A stretch of 64,000 nucleotides of DNA from Rhodoferax lacus (GTDB lineage: Bacteria; Pseudomonadota; Gammaproteobacteria; Burkholderiales; Burkholderiaceae_C), in the NCBI RefSeq assembly GCF_003415675.1, contig NZ_QFZK01000001.1:558001-622000 (forward strand), read 5' to 3'. The notes beneath the pieces are model-generated. The model was not told the DNA's origin. It was given only the letters and a program-made list of their open reading frames with translations, and did no database searches. Below are positions 38,901 through 47,560 of the stretch, piece by piece (position 1 is the first letter of the stretch; the number at the start of each line of letters is the position of its first letter). The translations under genes and the position numbers were made by a program.

Positions 38901-39632
38901 ATGGCTCACATAAAAGCTGACAACCTTACTGTGCGTTACCCCGTTTTCGATGCCAGGCATCGCACGCTGAAAGGCAGCATCAAACTTGCCGCTACCGGCG
39001 GATCGATATTTGTTCCGGATTCAAAGAAACGCTTAGGTACCACCTATATTGAGGCCTTGCACGACCTATCCTTCACAATTGAAAGTGGTTCGCGCATCGG
39101 TATTTTTGGGCATAACGGCTCGGGCAAAACGACATTGCTGAAAGTATTGGCTGGTATCTACTCACCAACTTCGGGCACGCTTGAGATCAGTGGATCCGTC
39201 GGATCCTTTGTTGACATTGCGGCGGGGGTTGATGGTGACCTTTCAGGCTACGACAACATCTATATCCGCGGCCTGATGATGGGTCACTCCCGTTCAGAAA
39301 TTGACCGTGAAGTGGAAGCCATCATTGATTTCTCGGGTCTGGGGGAGTTCATCTACATGCCGATCCGTACATATTCAAGTGGCATGTGGGCACGTCTGGC
39401 ATTTTCAACCGCAACAGCATTTCGTTCCGATATCGTTCTGCTCGATGAGTGGCTGTCTGTCGGCGACGAAGTTTTTCAAAAAACGGCGCAGGATCGCCTC
39501 GCCTCAGTGGTTGATCTTGCTGCCATTCTGGTCCTTGCATCGCAATCTCTCGACCTTTTGAAGTCCCAGTGCGACCAGATCATCGTTCTTGAACACGGAC
39601 GCATCACAGAGACCATGAAGGTGGAAAAATGA
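38901..39632 (+). CDS. wzt: ABC polysaccharide export ATPase (Wzt, short form)
   Basis: 243 residues. Walker A IFGHNGSGKTTLL (about 68-80), the signature YSSGMWARLAFSTA, and Walker B IVLLDEWLSVGD are intact. It has only the nucleotide-binding domain. The C-terminal carbohydrate-binding domain that reads a capped chain end in longer Wzt proteins is absent. ATGA overlaps the next gene. Confidence 0.94.
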   Translation: MAHIKADNLTVRYPVFDARHRTLKGSIKLAATGGSIFVPDSKKRLGTTYIEALHDLSFTIESGSRIGIFGHNGSGKTTLLKVLAGIYSPTSGTLEISGSVGSFVDIAAGVDGDLSGYDNIYIRGLMMGHSRSEIDREVEAIIDFSGLGEFIYMPIRTYSSGMWARLAFSTATAFRSDIVLLDEWLSVGDEVFQKTAQDRLASVVDLAAILVLASQSLDLLKSQCDQIIVLEHGRITETMKVEK

Positions 39633-40546
39633 AACTATCCGCTCTGCTGCCGCACTGCGACGGCCTCCGCCTGGTGCGCGATCAAAGTTTCAGCGGACTC
39701 GCTTACCTCGGGCATACGCCCCGATCAGAGTCGGAACTGCTGTTCCTCGGAGACCGTAAGTTTCTTCCTCGTCTGCTTGGCCGCAATGGTGTGGGTGGGG
39801 TTATCACGACAGAAGACATCGCCGCCGAATTGCCTAACTTCATGGGCGTGATGGTGCATGAGAAACCGATGCAGGCATTTTTTGCAATCCATCAAAGTCT
39901 TGTCGATCGAGGCGTGTTTTATCGCCAACCAGAACCCAACCAAATCGATCCGACTGCACGCATCCACCCCAGAGCAGTAATCGCTGACCACAGCGTTCGT
40001 ATTGGTTGCCATGCTGTGATAGGCCCAAATGTGATTGTTCATGCGAGAAGCACAATTGGTGATCACACGATCATTCGCGATGGCTCGGTTATCGGAAGCG
40101 AAGGCTTCGAATATAAGCACATGGGCAATAGCCTGATTCCTATACCTCATGCGGGTGGTGTCACCATAGGCCCGGATTGTGAAGTTCAAGCGCTATGCGC
40201 AATTGACGCAGGCCTGTTTGGCGGCGACACACGTCTAGGGCAGGGCACCAAACTCGACAATTTTGTGCACATTGCGCACGGTGTAGTAATCGGTGACCGT
40301 TGCCTATTAGCAGCTGCAGCGATGCTAGCTGGAGCTGTTACGGTCGGTAACGATGTGCGAATTGACCCCAATTGTTCTATTGGACATGAAGTCACCATTG
40401 GCAATGATGCTTACGTATCAATGGGTGCCGTTGTTGGAACCAATGTGGCGCCGAGGCAGCGCGTCACAGGGAATCTGGCTATTGAGCATTCACTCTTCTT
40501 ACGCTTCTGGTCGCAACTGCGCACCGGTCGCCTGACAAAAAAATAG
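39629..40546 (+). CDS. LpxD-like sugar acyltransferase
   Basis: 305 residues. A short N-terminal domain (~1-110) resembling the uridine-binding part of LpxD is followed by a left-handed beta-helix: ARIHPRAVIADHSVRIGCHAVIG onward, then KLDNFVHIAHGVVIGDRC containing the probable catalytic His. Lipid A LpxD is normally encoded beside lpxA/fabZ, so this is a second, locus-dedicated enzyme. It probably N- or O-acylates a sugar nucleotide of the polymer. The acyl donor is unknown. Confidence 0.82.
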   Translation: MKLSALLPHCDGLRLVRDQSFSGLAYLGHTPRSESELLFLGDRKFLPRLLGRNGVGGVITTEDIAAELPNFMGVMVHEKPMQAFFAIHQSLVDRGVFYRQPEPNQIDPTARIHPRAVIADHSVRIGCHAVIGPNVIVHARSTIGDHTIIRDGSVIGSEGFEYKHMGNSLIPIPHAGGVTIGPDCEVQALCAIDAGLFGGDTRLGQGTKLDNFVHIAHGVVIGDRCLLAAAAMLAGAVTVGNDVRIDPNCSIGHEVTIGNDAYVSMGAVVGTNVAPRQRVTGNLAIEHSLFLRFWSQLRTGRLTKK

Positions 40547-40560
40547 ATAGGTGTTTAGAC

Positions 40561-41199
40561 ATGCGGTTCTACTTCTTTGGTGATTCCATCTGCTTTGGCC
40601 AATTCGTTTCGCCACACCGCATATGGGTCAATCAAGTCGCCACTCGCTTGGAAGAGTTGCACCCGGGCCTGGTTGTGCAAAACCCTTCGGTGAACGGACG
40701 AACTACGCGCCAGGCACTTGAAGACATGCCGTATCAGGTGCAAGCCCACCGCCCGGATGTTGTGTATATCCAGTTCGGCATGAACGACTGCAACCATTGG
40801 GTGAGCGATAACGGCACCACCCGTGTCAGTCTGCCAAGCTTTGAAGCCAACCTGACAGAAATCATTGTGCGTGCCAAACTGGCGGGTGCAAGCCAGGTAT
40901 TCTTGGCCACCAACCACCCAACGCCACGTGTTGTGCCCTACGATAATGTGCCCGGCGTCACCATCAGCTACCAGAACAGTAATGCCAGCTTCAACGCAGC
41001 CATTCGTGAGGTCGCGGTGGCGCAGGACGCAGTACTCATGGACAACGAGGCCCACTGGCTGAGCCGCAATTTGAACGTGCCGGCCTCACTTCAGAAATTA
41101 GTGCTTCCCGACGGCATCCATTTGAGCGAGTCAGGACACGCCGTGTATGCGGACTTCGTTGGCAGTCAACTAGAAGCCCGTATTGGCAAATCAGTCTGA
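40561..41199 (+). CDS. SGNH/GDSL hydrolase, cytoplasmic
   Basis: 212 residues. Block I FYFFGDSICFGQF (nucleophile Ser9), block III QFGMNDCNHW and block V LPDGIHLSESGHAVYADF give a full Ser-Asp-His triad. There is no signal peptide or membrane segment, so it should act in the cytosol, perhaps as an esterase, deacetylase or acyltransferase on the nucleotide sugar or lipid-linked chain. It sits between an acyltransferase and a glycosyltransferase. Confidence 0.86.
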   Translation: MRFYFFGDSICFGQFVSPHRIWVNQVATRLEELHPGLVVQNPSVNGRTTRQALEDMPYQVQAHRPDVVYIQFGMNDCNHWVSDNGTTRVSLPSFEANLTEIIVRAKLAGASQVFLATNHPTPRVVPYDNVPGVTISYQNSNASFNAAIREVAVAQDAVLMDNEAHWLSRNLNVPASLQKLVLPDGIHLSESGHAVYADFVGSQLEARIGKSV

Positions 41200-41215
41200 T
41201 CGCATTGATGTGAAC

Positions 41216-42682
41216 ATGCTTAGCAACCTCAACGTCCTGATCATTTGCGACTACCACCTGCCTGGTAGCAATGCGAATGCACTGGCGGACCATATCAATT
41301 CATTCCAAAAGCATTCGCAGCACAACATCTTTATGCTCTCAAGCGTCGGCGATTTGCCTGCCGACTTCAATCTTGAGGCATTCGACGTACTCGTGATTCA
41401 CTACTCGATTGTCGTGATTGGTACGAGTTATTTGTCTGAATCTGCCAAGGACCGCATTGCCAATTACAAAGGACTGAAAGTCCAATACATCCAAGACGAA
41501 TACCGTGAAATTAACCGGTTCCAGATTGAGATGGACCGCTTAGGGACTGACCTGCTGTTCACTTGCGTGCCGCAATCTCTCTGGAAATACACCTATCCGG
41601 ACCATATATTGCCTTGGCTTGCACTGCGTCCGACGTTGACCGGTTATGTGCCAGAGGCACTGCTGCAACACCGGGTCAAGCCCACCGCCGAGCGCACCAC
41701 GGACGTGTTCTATCGAGGCCGTCAGGTACCCTACTGGATCGGCTCGGCGACCCTGGAGAAGTACCAGATCGCCCAGGAATTTGCCCGTCTGGCGCGTGGC
41801 ACCGAACTTGTGATTGACCTCGCGAGTGAGGAAGGCAGCCGCCTTTATGGGGACTCATGGCTTCAGCACCTTGGCAATGCAAAATGCACCCTCGGCGTGG
41901 AGAGTGCGGCCAGCCTGCTCGACTTTACTGGAGGATTCCAGCGGCGCACGGAAGCTTATATCCGCCAACATCCCATGGCTAGCTTCGCCGAGGTGGAGGC
42001 AGCAGCGTTTCCAGGGATCGACAATCGATTCAATACCGCTCAAATTTCACCGCGCTGTTTCGAGGCTGCGGCCATGCGAACCTGCATGATCTTATATGAG
42101 GGCGAATACTCCGGGATTCTGGAGCCTGGCAGGCACTACCTGTCATTGAAGAAAGACTTCTCAAACTTCAATGAAATATGCACCATCATTCGCAACTCCG
42201 CGCGGCTACAGGAGATCAGCGACTGTGCCTACCAGGAAGTGGCGCTCAATCCCCAGTACTCGAACAAGCGATTCGTGGAGGAATTTGAAACGGGTGTTGC
42301 CGAAGTGATGGCACTCAAAAAGCATTTGCCGCGCCGGATCGACATAGAAGCCATTGTCGAGCAGTTTCAGACGGTTTATACCGACTATAGACCAGAGGTT
42401 GGGCGTTTGCACGGGGCACTTTATTTTCGCCACAGCAGCAATGATGAGTTCTTTGTCTCGCGGGCATTTGTGCAGTATTGCGCGAGAGACATAGACCTGC
42501 TTGCCGACTCGCATAAGGTTGTCAACGTCAGCCCAAAACCCGTTCGGTCCCATGTCCATGTATTCGAGTCAATCGATCAAGCCCGCCCACCGATCCGGCG
42601 ATTGCTATTGAGTTGGTGGCGCCGTATGCCCTATAGCCTGCGCCTCAAGATAGAGCCGTTGTTGTTGCTAATAAAGCGATGA
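41216..42682 (+). CDS. CgeB-like glycosyltransferase (paralogue 1)
   Basis: 488 residues from the ATG at 41216; the frame stays open to 41183 and a GTG at 41210 is possible. The C-terminal half matches the CgeB-like GT-B domain: ISPRCFEAAAMRTCMILYEGEYSGILEPG, then HYLSLKKDFSN. It is a paralogue of the gene at 44622, sharing YRGRxxPY, LGxES, and GEYSGxLxPxxHYxSLKKDFSN. The asparagine synthase gene lies between the two. Sugar specificity is unknown. Confidence 0.78.
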   Translation: MLSNLNVLIICDYHLPGSNANALADHINSFQKHSQHNIFMLSSVGDLPADFNLEAFDVLVIHYSIVVIGTSYLSESAKDRIANYKGLKVQYIQDEYREINRFQIEMDRLGTDLLFTCVPQSLWKYTYPDHILPWLALRPTLTGYVPEALLQHRVKPTAERTTDVFYRGRQVPYWIGSATLEKYQIAQEFARLARGTELVIDLASEEGSRLYGDSWLQHLGNAKCTLGVESAASLLDFTGGFQRRTEAYIRQHPMASFAEVEAAAFPGIDNRFNTAQISPRCFEAAAMRTCMILYEGEYSGILEPGRHYLSLKKDFSNFNEICTIIRNSARLQEISDCAYQEVALNPQYSNKRFVEEFETGVAEVMALKKHLPRRIDIEAIVEQFQTVYTDYRPEVGRLHGALYFRHSSNDEFFVSRAFVQYCARDIDLLADSHKVVNVSPKPVRSHVHVFESIDQARPPIRRLLLSWWRRMPYSLRLKIEPLLLLIKR

Positions 42683-42726
42683 ACTTCCGCGACAAGCGGT
42701 ATCTGAACGCAAATGGAGAAGTAATT

Positions 42727-44625
42727 ATGTGTGGAATTTTTGGCCTACTTGCAGATCGTGCACGGGAACCGGGTCGCACCGCGGAGCAACTGCAGACTGG
42801 TATGGAGCGCATCCGCCACCGGGGGCCGGACGGCAGTGGCCAATGGATTTCAGAAAATGGACAAGTGGGCATGGGCCATTTACGTCTTGCAATCATCGAT
42901 ATCGAGACGGGGGCTCAGCCCATGCAAGCCGACAGTGGTCGCTACTCTATTGTCTACAACGGTGAAATTTATAACTATCTCGAGCTTCGCAAGGAATTAG
43001 GGGAGGGACTGTTCCAGACCCGCTCTGACACGGAAGTGGTGCTGCAGGCCTTCCAGCGTTGGGGGGCGGACTGCGTCAACAAATTTCGGGGGATGTTTGC
43101 CATCGCCATCTGGGATGCTGTTGAGCAACGCCTATTTCTGGCCCGCGATCGGTTTGGCATCAAGCCGCTTTACTGGGCAAAGACTTCCCAAGGCTTTTAT
43201 TTTGCTTCCGAGGTCAAGGCCTTGCTGCCGTTTTTAGACCAGCGTTCGGTCAATAGCGCGGCACTCTCTGACTACTTTACCTTTCAGTTTTGTCTGGGCG
43301 AAAAGACCCTGATAGGCGGTGTGTGGCAAATGCCAACCGCGCATTTTGGCTACGTCACGCCAGGTCAAGAGCCCCAGTTGCAGCGTTACTGGGAAGTGCA
43401 TTACGAGGTCGATTTCGACCATACCGAGCAATGGTTTACCGAACGTTTACGCGAATTGTTGGAAGATTCCGTGCGAATGCACATGCGGGCCGATGTGGAG
43501 GTGGGGAGTTATGTAAGTGGCGGGGTCGACTCCAGCTTGTTGGCTTCTCTTGCACGCGGCGTGCGCCCAGATGGTCCATTCAAGGCATTCAACGGCCGGT
43601 TTATGGACGGCCTTGATTTTGATGAATCACGCTACGCTAAAGCCCTCGCGGACGAGCAGAACATGCAATTGCATGTGGCGAATATCGGTGAGCAAGATTT
43701 TGTGGACAACATTGCAAAGGTTATCTGGCATCTGGATCAACCAACAGCGGGCCCCGGGTCCTTTCCGCAGTACATGGTTTCAAAGCAAGTAGGCCAACAC
43801 ATCAAGGTGGTACTTGGCGGGCAAGGGGGCGATGAGATATTTGGTGGCTACGCCCGCTACTTGGTAGCATATTTTGAGCAGTGCATCAAGGGCGCCATTG
43901 ACGGCTCTCTGAACAATGGCAACTACGTGGTGTCGTACGAGTCTATCATTCCAAACTTGGAGACGCTGCGCCAGTACAAGCCCATGCTGCGCGAGTTCTG
44001 GTCGAGCGGTCTATTTGGTGAACGTGACGAGCGCTATTGGCGTCTGGTGAACCGAGCCAACACCTTTGGCAGCATCCTGGCGCCAGATGCCATTGACCAG
44101 CGCGCCACCTTTGATGAGTTCAAAAGCATTTTTTGGGGAAGTAACGTGGGCAAAGAGTCTTACTTCGACTCAATGACGCATTTCGACTTCAAGACGCTAT
44201 TGCCAGCGCTGTTGCAGGTCGAGGATCGCATGAGCATGGCGCACGGCGTGGAAGCCCGCGTGCCGTTCCTGGACCATCCCCTTGTAGAGTTTGCCGCCAC
44301 CATTCCCGCTGACATCAAGTTTCGTAGTGGAGAGCTAAAGCGCTTACTTAAAGCAGTGTTCAGCAATCATCTGCCCTCAGCTATCCGAGACCGCAAAGAC
44401 AAAATGGGCTTTCCGGTGCCTTTGAACCTCTGGCTAAAACGCGGCGGCCCGGCCAGGGACTTGATTGGTGACATTTTGGGTTCACAATGCGCGCGAACAC
44501 GGCCCTATTTGGGTAATGGCCTTTCCATCGATGCGGTTCTGGATTCGCAAAGTGCTTATGGGCGTAACCTCTGGGCTTTGCTGAGTCTCGAATTGTGGCA
44601 CCAACAGTTTGTGGACCAACCGTGA
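42727..44625 (+). CDS. Asparagine synthase-like amidotransferase
   Basis: 632 residues starting MCGIFGLLAD, so Cys2 becomes the N-terminal glutaminase nucleophile; GGAGAA lies upstream. The glutaminase domain (RHRGPDGSG, LAIIDIETGAQPM, YNGEIYN) is followed by the ATP-pyrophosphatase synthetase domain (GSYVSGGVDSSLLAS). In polysaccharide loci such proteins (for example WbpS in Pseudomonas) are linked to conversion of uronic acids into uronamides. That is the likely job here, given the uronic acid cassette upstream. The stop overlaps the next gene's GTG. Confidence 0.92.
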   Translation: MCGIFGLLADRAREPGRTAEQLQTGMERIRHRGPDGSGQWISENGQVGMGHLRLAIIDIETGAQPMQADSGRYSIVYNGEIYNYLELRKELGEGLFQTRSDTEVVLQAFQRWGADCVNKFRGMFAIAIWDAVEQRLFLARDRFGIKPLYWAKTSQGFYFASEVKALLPFLDQRSVNSAALSDYFTFQFCLGEKTLIGGVWQMPTAHFGYVTPGQEPQLQRYWEVHYEVDFDHTEQWFTERLRELLEDSVRMHMRADVEVGSYVSGGVDSSLLASLARGVRPDGPFKAFNGRFMDGLDFDESRYAKALADEQNMQLHVANIGEQDFVDNIAKVIWHLDQPTAGPGSFPQYMVSKQVGQHIKVVLGGQGGDEIFGGYARYLVAYFEQCIKGAIDGSLNNGNYVVSYESIIPNLETLRQYKPMLREFWSSGLFGERDERYWRLVNRANTFGSILAPDAIDQRATFDEFKSIFWGSNVGKESYFDSMTHFDFKTLLPALLQVEDRMSMAHGVEARVPFLDHPLVEFAATIPADIKFRSGELKRLLKAVFSNHLPSAIRDRKDKMGFPVPLNLWLKRGGPARDLIGDILGSQCARTRPYLGNGLSIDAVLDSQSAYGRNLWALLSLELWHQQFVDQP

Positions 44626-46019
44626 CACGCAAAAATATTCTGTTTTTGTATTCAAGGATTCCCTCCTTTACGAACGCAGTTCGCGATTACGTAAACGCCT
44701 TCGGGCAACACTCCGCAAACCAAATCCACTACTTTGACACCGACTCAGGACCGCTTGAATTCGATCTTCGCGCTTTTGACGCCATTATCTTCAACTACTG
44801 CTTTTGGGCACGGCGCAGTTCGTTCACAACAAAGATGATTGCATGCGTAGCCGCATACAGCGGCCCAAAAATCGCGATCTTTCAGGACGAACAGGACACA
44901 ATTCGCTGGCATCGTCAGCATGTGGTGTCGATGGGCATTCGCGCTATCGTCACGGTGGTTGACCCAGAAGTCTGGCGTGCCGCATTACCAGCAGATTTTT
45001 TCCGAGATTTGATTTTTTTACGGGCTTTGACGGGCTATTTGCCGGAGCAGAACGCCTTCAGCGGCATAGTTACGCTACCCATGGCAGAGCGACGTTGGTG
45101 GATCGGCTACCGGGGGAGGCCAATTCCCTACCAATATGGTCGTCTGACACGTGAAAAGTTTGTCATTGGCGAGCGCATGCGCAAGATATGCGAGGCGCGC
45201 CATATCCCGAACAACATTTTTACCGCCGAAGAAGACCGTCTTTATGATGAGGCATGGTATGACCTGATCAGCAATTCGCGTCTGATGCTGGGTACAGAGA
45301 GCGGCACCGATATATTCGATTTCGAGGGCGGTCTTTGGGAGCGAGTGGATGCCTGGCGAAAGCTACACCCTCAGGCCAGTTTCGAAGAAGTTGAAGAGAA
45401 ATTCCTATCAGGCATTGAGAAAATTGCCGCCAACCAGATATCGCCGCGCTTGTTCGAGGCCATCGCTTTGCGTACCGGTCTTCTACTTTTTGAAGGCGAA
45501 TATTCCGGTGTGCTCACGCCGTGGACGCACTATATTTCTCTCAAAAAAGACTTTAGCAACATTGACGAAGTGCTGGCAGCGGCTGATGACTTAGCCGGTA
45601 TTGACGCAATGGTTGAGCGCACATGGCGCGATGTCGTGCTTTCTGGCAAGTACAGCTTCTCTGCCTATGTAAAGTGTGTTGATGATCTAATCGTGCGCAT
45701 GCATCCCGGCGTACTTGGCCGCGTTGCCTTGTGGGGCCTTGTTGGCTGGCGCGAAAATGCCAACTCAGCGGCGACTCAGTTGCCAGGACAGCGTCTGCAG
45801 ACGCCCACCACCGAGCCCTTGCGTCACTTCGACCATATACCAGACCCCGTTGTGATATTTCGAATCAACTGGGGCGCATTGCACCGTGCAGTGATGCGGC
45901 GCTATGAATCCGTCTTGTATTCACCGTTGGGGCGTAAGTGCAAGGCGTACTTGCAAAGCAATGCGCTGGTGTACGCCGTCGCCCGCAAATGTGTGCGCCT
46001 TCTGACAGGCAGGTGGTAG
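44622..46019 (+). CDS. CgeB-like glycosyltransferase (paralogue 2)
   Basis: 465 residues starting GTG-ACA-CGC, with the GTG overlapping the asparagine synthase stop (GTGA). The N-terminus reads TRKNILFLYSRIPSFTNAV, and the C-terminal domain ISPRLFEAIALRTGLLLFEGEYSGVLTPW is CgeB-like GT-B. It is clearly homologous to the gene at 41216, with conserved YRGRPIPYQYGRLTREK and HPQASFEEVEE. It is probably a second glycosyltransferase for a related linkage. Confidence 0.78.
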   Translation: MTRKNILFLYSRIPSFTNAVRDYVNAFGQHSANQIHYFDTDSGPLEFDLRAFDAIIFNYCFWARRSSFTTKMIACVAAYSGPKIAIFQDEQDTIRWHRQHVVSMGIRAIVTVVDPEVWRAALPADFFRDLIFLRALTGYLPEQNAFSGIVTLPMAERRWWIGYRGRPIPYQYGRLTREKFVIGERMRKICEARHIPNNIFTAEEDRLYDEAWYDLISNSRLMLGTESGTDIFDFEGGLWERVDAWRKLHPQASFEEVEEKFLSGIEKIAANQISPRLFEAIALRTGLLLFEGEYSGVLTPWTHYISLKKDFSNIDEVLAAADDLAGIDAMVERTWRDVVLSGKYSFSAYVKCVDDLIVRMHPGVLGRVALWGLVGWRENANSAATQLPGQRLQTPTTEPLRHFDHIPDPVVIFRINWGALHRAVMRRYESVLYSPLGRKCKAYLQSNALVYAVARKCVRLLTGRW

Positions 46020-46020
46020 C

Positions 46021-47547
46021 GTGCAACCCCTGGCGCCCGCAAACTTCCAGCCACTGGTTTCAATTCTGGTGCCCATCACCAAGGATGCGCAGGAGAGTGC
46101 ACAGCGCCTAGCCCTGGCGCAGGCGCAAAGATGGCCCCATTTGGAAGTAATCCCAGTACCGGTATCCGCAGGATTCGGATATGGACAGGCCCTGAACACC
46201 GGGTTGGCGGCCAGCAAGGGCGCTTACATAAGCCTGCTGCTTCCAGGTGCCCACTACACGCCCGACAAGACTGCGCAGCAAGTAGCCTTTATGGCCCAGT
46301 TTGAACTGCAGGACGCGGCAGTATTTTGCAACTACATCTTGGAAGATGGTAAAGACGCCGATGGCGTCCCCGTGTTGCTGCCATCGGTTGATCCCACCGC
46401 CATGTTCCGCAAGATATTCTGCGGCCTGCGTGTGGACTGCAGCAGCCTGCTGGTTCCACGGACAGCCATGCTGGCGCTGGGTTTTCCCACTGAACCGGTG
46501 GGCCAAGCGGCCTTGCAGGGCTGGTTGCTGGCACTGAGCCGACACACGGCTCTGGTGGGAATGACGGCATCGCTGCTGAGCGCCAAGCGGCCCCAGTTCA
46601 GCCGCGCGGAAAGGCAGAGTTTGCGCCGGCTGTTTGCGGCGCAGCTTCCTGACATGGTGCACCTTGTTCGGTCCGGGAACTTCGACGCGGATGTTTTCTC
46701 GATCCTGGGACAGGCAGCCGCAGAACGGCTGGCCCAAGGCCTGCCCCTGGCCGCCTGGGACGCCGGGTCTGCCGCACGCAGGCTGCTGGGCCACGGCACA
46801 AGCACCCGGCGCGCAGTCCAGTCCTTTGCCACGCCTGTGCTTCGCATGTTCCTGCGCCGCCTGCCAATTGGCCTGAAACGTCTGTTGCGGGCATCCCGGC
46901 CGGGCAAGGCCTCGGGGGGCGGTGCGCGCCTGGACTTCTCTGCCATTTACCAGGACAACGGCTTTGTGGGCACCGAGTCACTGTCGGGTGCGGGCTCTAC
47001 CCGGTTCCAGACCCGTGTCATTCGACACAAGCTGCCACTGCTCCTGCATAAGCTGGGCATCAACAGCATGGTCGACATTCCCTGCGGTGACTTTCACTGG
47101 ATGCGCGAAGTGGACCTTGCCCACATCCATTACACCGGGGCAGACGTGGTGGACGCCATGGTCCGCAGCAACCAACTGCGCTTTGGCGGGCCGATGCGGT
47201 CGTTCCAGTGCGTCAACCTGATTTCCGGGCCACTACCCGCGGCAGACCTCGTGTTTTGCCGCGACTGCCTGGTGCATCTGCCTTACGAGGATGCCCTGGC
47301 GGCCCTTGAGACCATCCGGCAAAGCAAATGCCAATGGCTGTTGACGACCACCTTTACCCGCAGCACGCCCAACACCGATTTGGATGCCGCAGGCTGGCGG
47401 GCACTGAACCTCACCTTGCCCCCTTTCAACCTGCCCCAGCCTACCGTGCTGATTTCAGAAAAGTGCACGGAGGCGGGCGGCATGGCCGGCGACAAGTCAC
47501 TGGGGCTTTGGCGCATTGCCGATTTGCCACCCCGCGCGCAGGCATAA
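46021..47547 (+). CDS. Degenerate GT2 + SAM methyltransferase fusion
   Basis: 508 residues, GTG start one base after the previous stop. Residues ~10-200 have the GT2 glycosyltransferase outline (PLVSILVPITKDAQ, GYGQALNTGLAASKGAYISL), but the DxD metal motif is replaced by LLLPGAHYTPDK (73-84). Residues ~300-500 are a class I methyltransferase with VDIPCGDFHWM (351-361), YTGADVVDAMV and LVFCRDCLVHLPYEDA. So the first half may only bind substrate while the second methylates the polymer or a sugar. No standard name is known to me. Confidence 0.75.
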   Translation: MQPLAPANFQPLVSILVPITKDAQESAQRLALAQAQRWPHLEVIPVPVSAGFGYGQALNTGLAASKGAYISLLLPGAHYTPDKTAQQVAFMAQFELQDAAVFCNYILEDGKDADGVPVLLPSVDPTAMFRKIFCGLRVDCSSLLVPRTAMLALGFPTEPVGQAALQGWLLALSRHTALVGMTASLLSAKRPQFSRAERQSLRRLFAAQLPDMVHLVRSGNFDADVFSILGQAAAERLAQGLPLAAWDAGSAARRLLGHGTSTRRAVQSFATPVLRMFLRRLPIGLKRLLRASRPGKASGGGARLDFSAIYQDNGFVGTESLSGAGSTRFQTRVIRHKLPLLLHKLGINSMVDIPCGDFHWMREVDLAHIHYTGADVVDAMVRSNQLRFGGPMRSFQCVNLISGPLPAADLVFCRDCLVHLPYEDALAALETIRQSKCQWLLTTTFTRSTPNTDLDAAGWRALNLTLPPFNLPQPTVLISEKCTEAGGMAGDKSLGLWRIADLPPRAQA

Positions 47548-47560
47548 GTCCGGGCATTCC

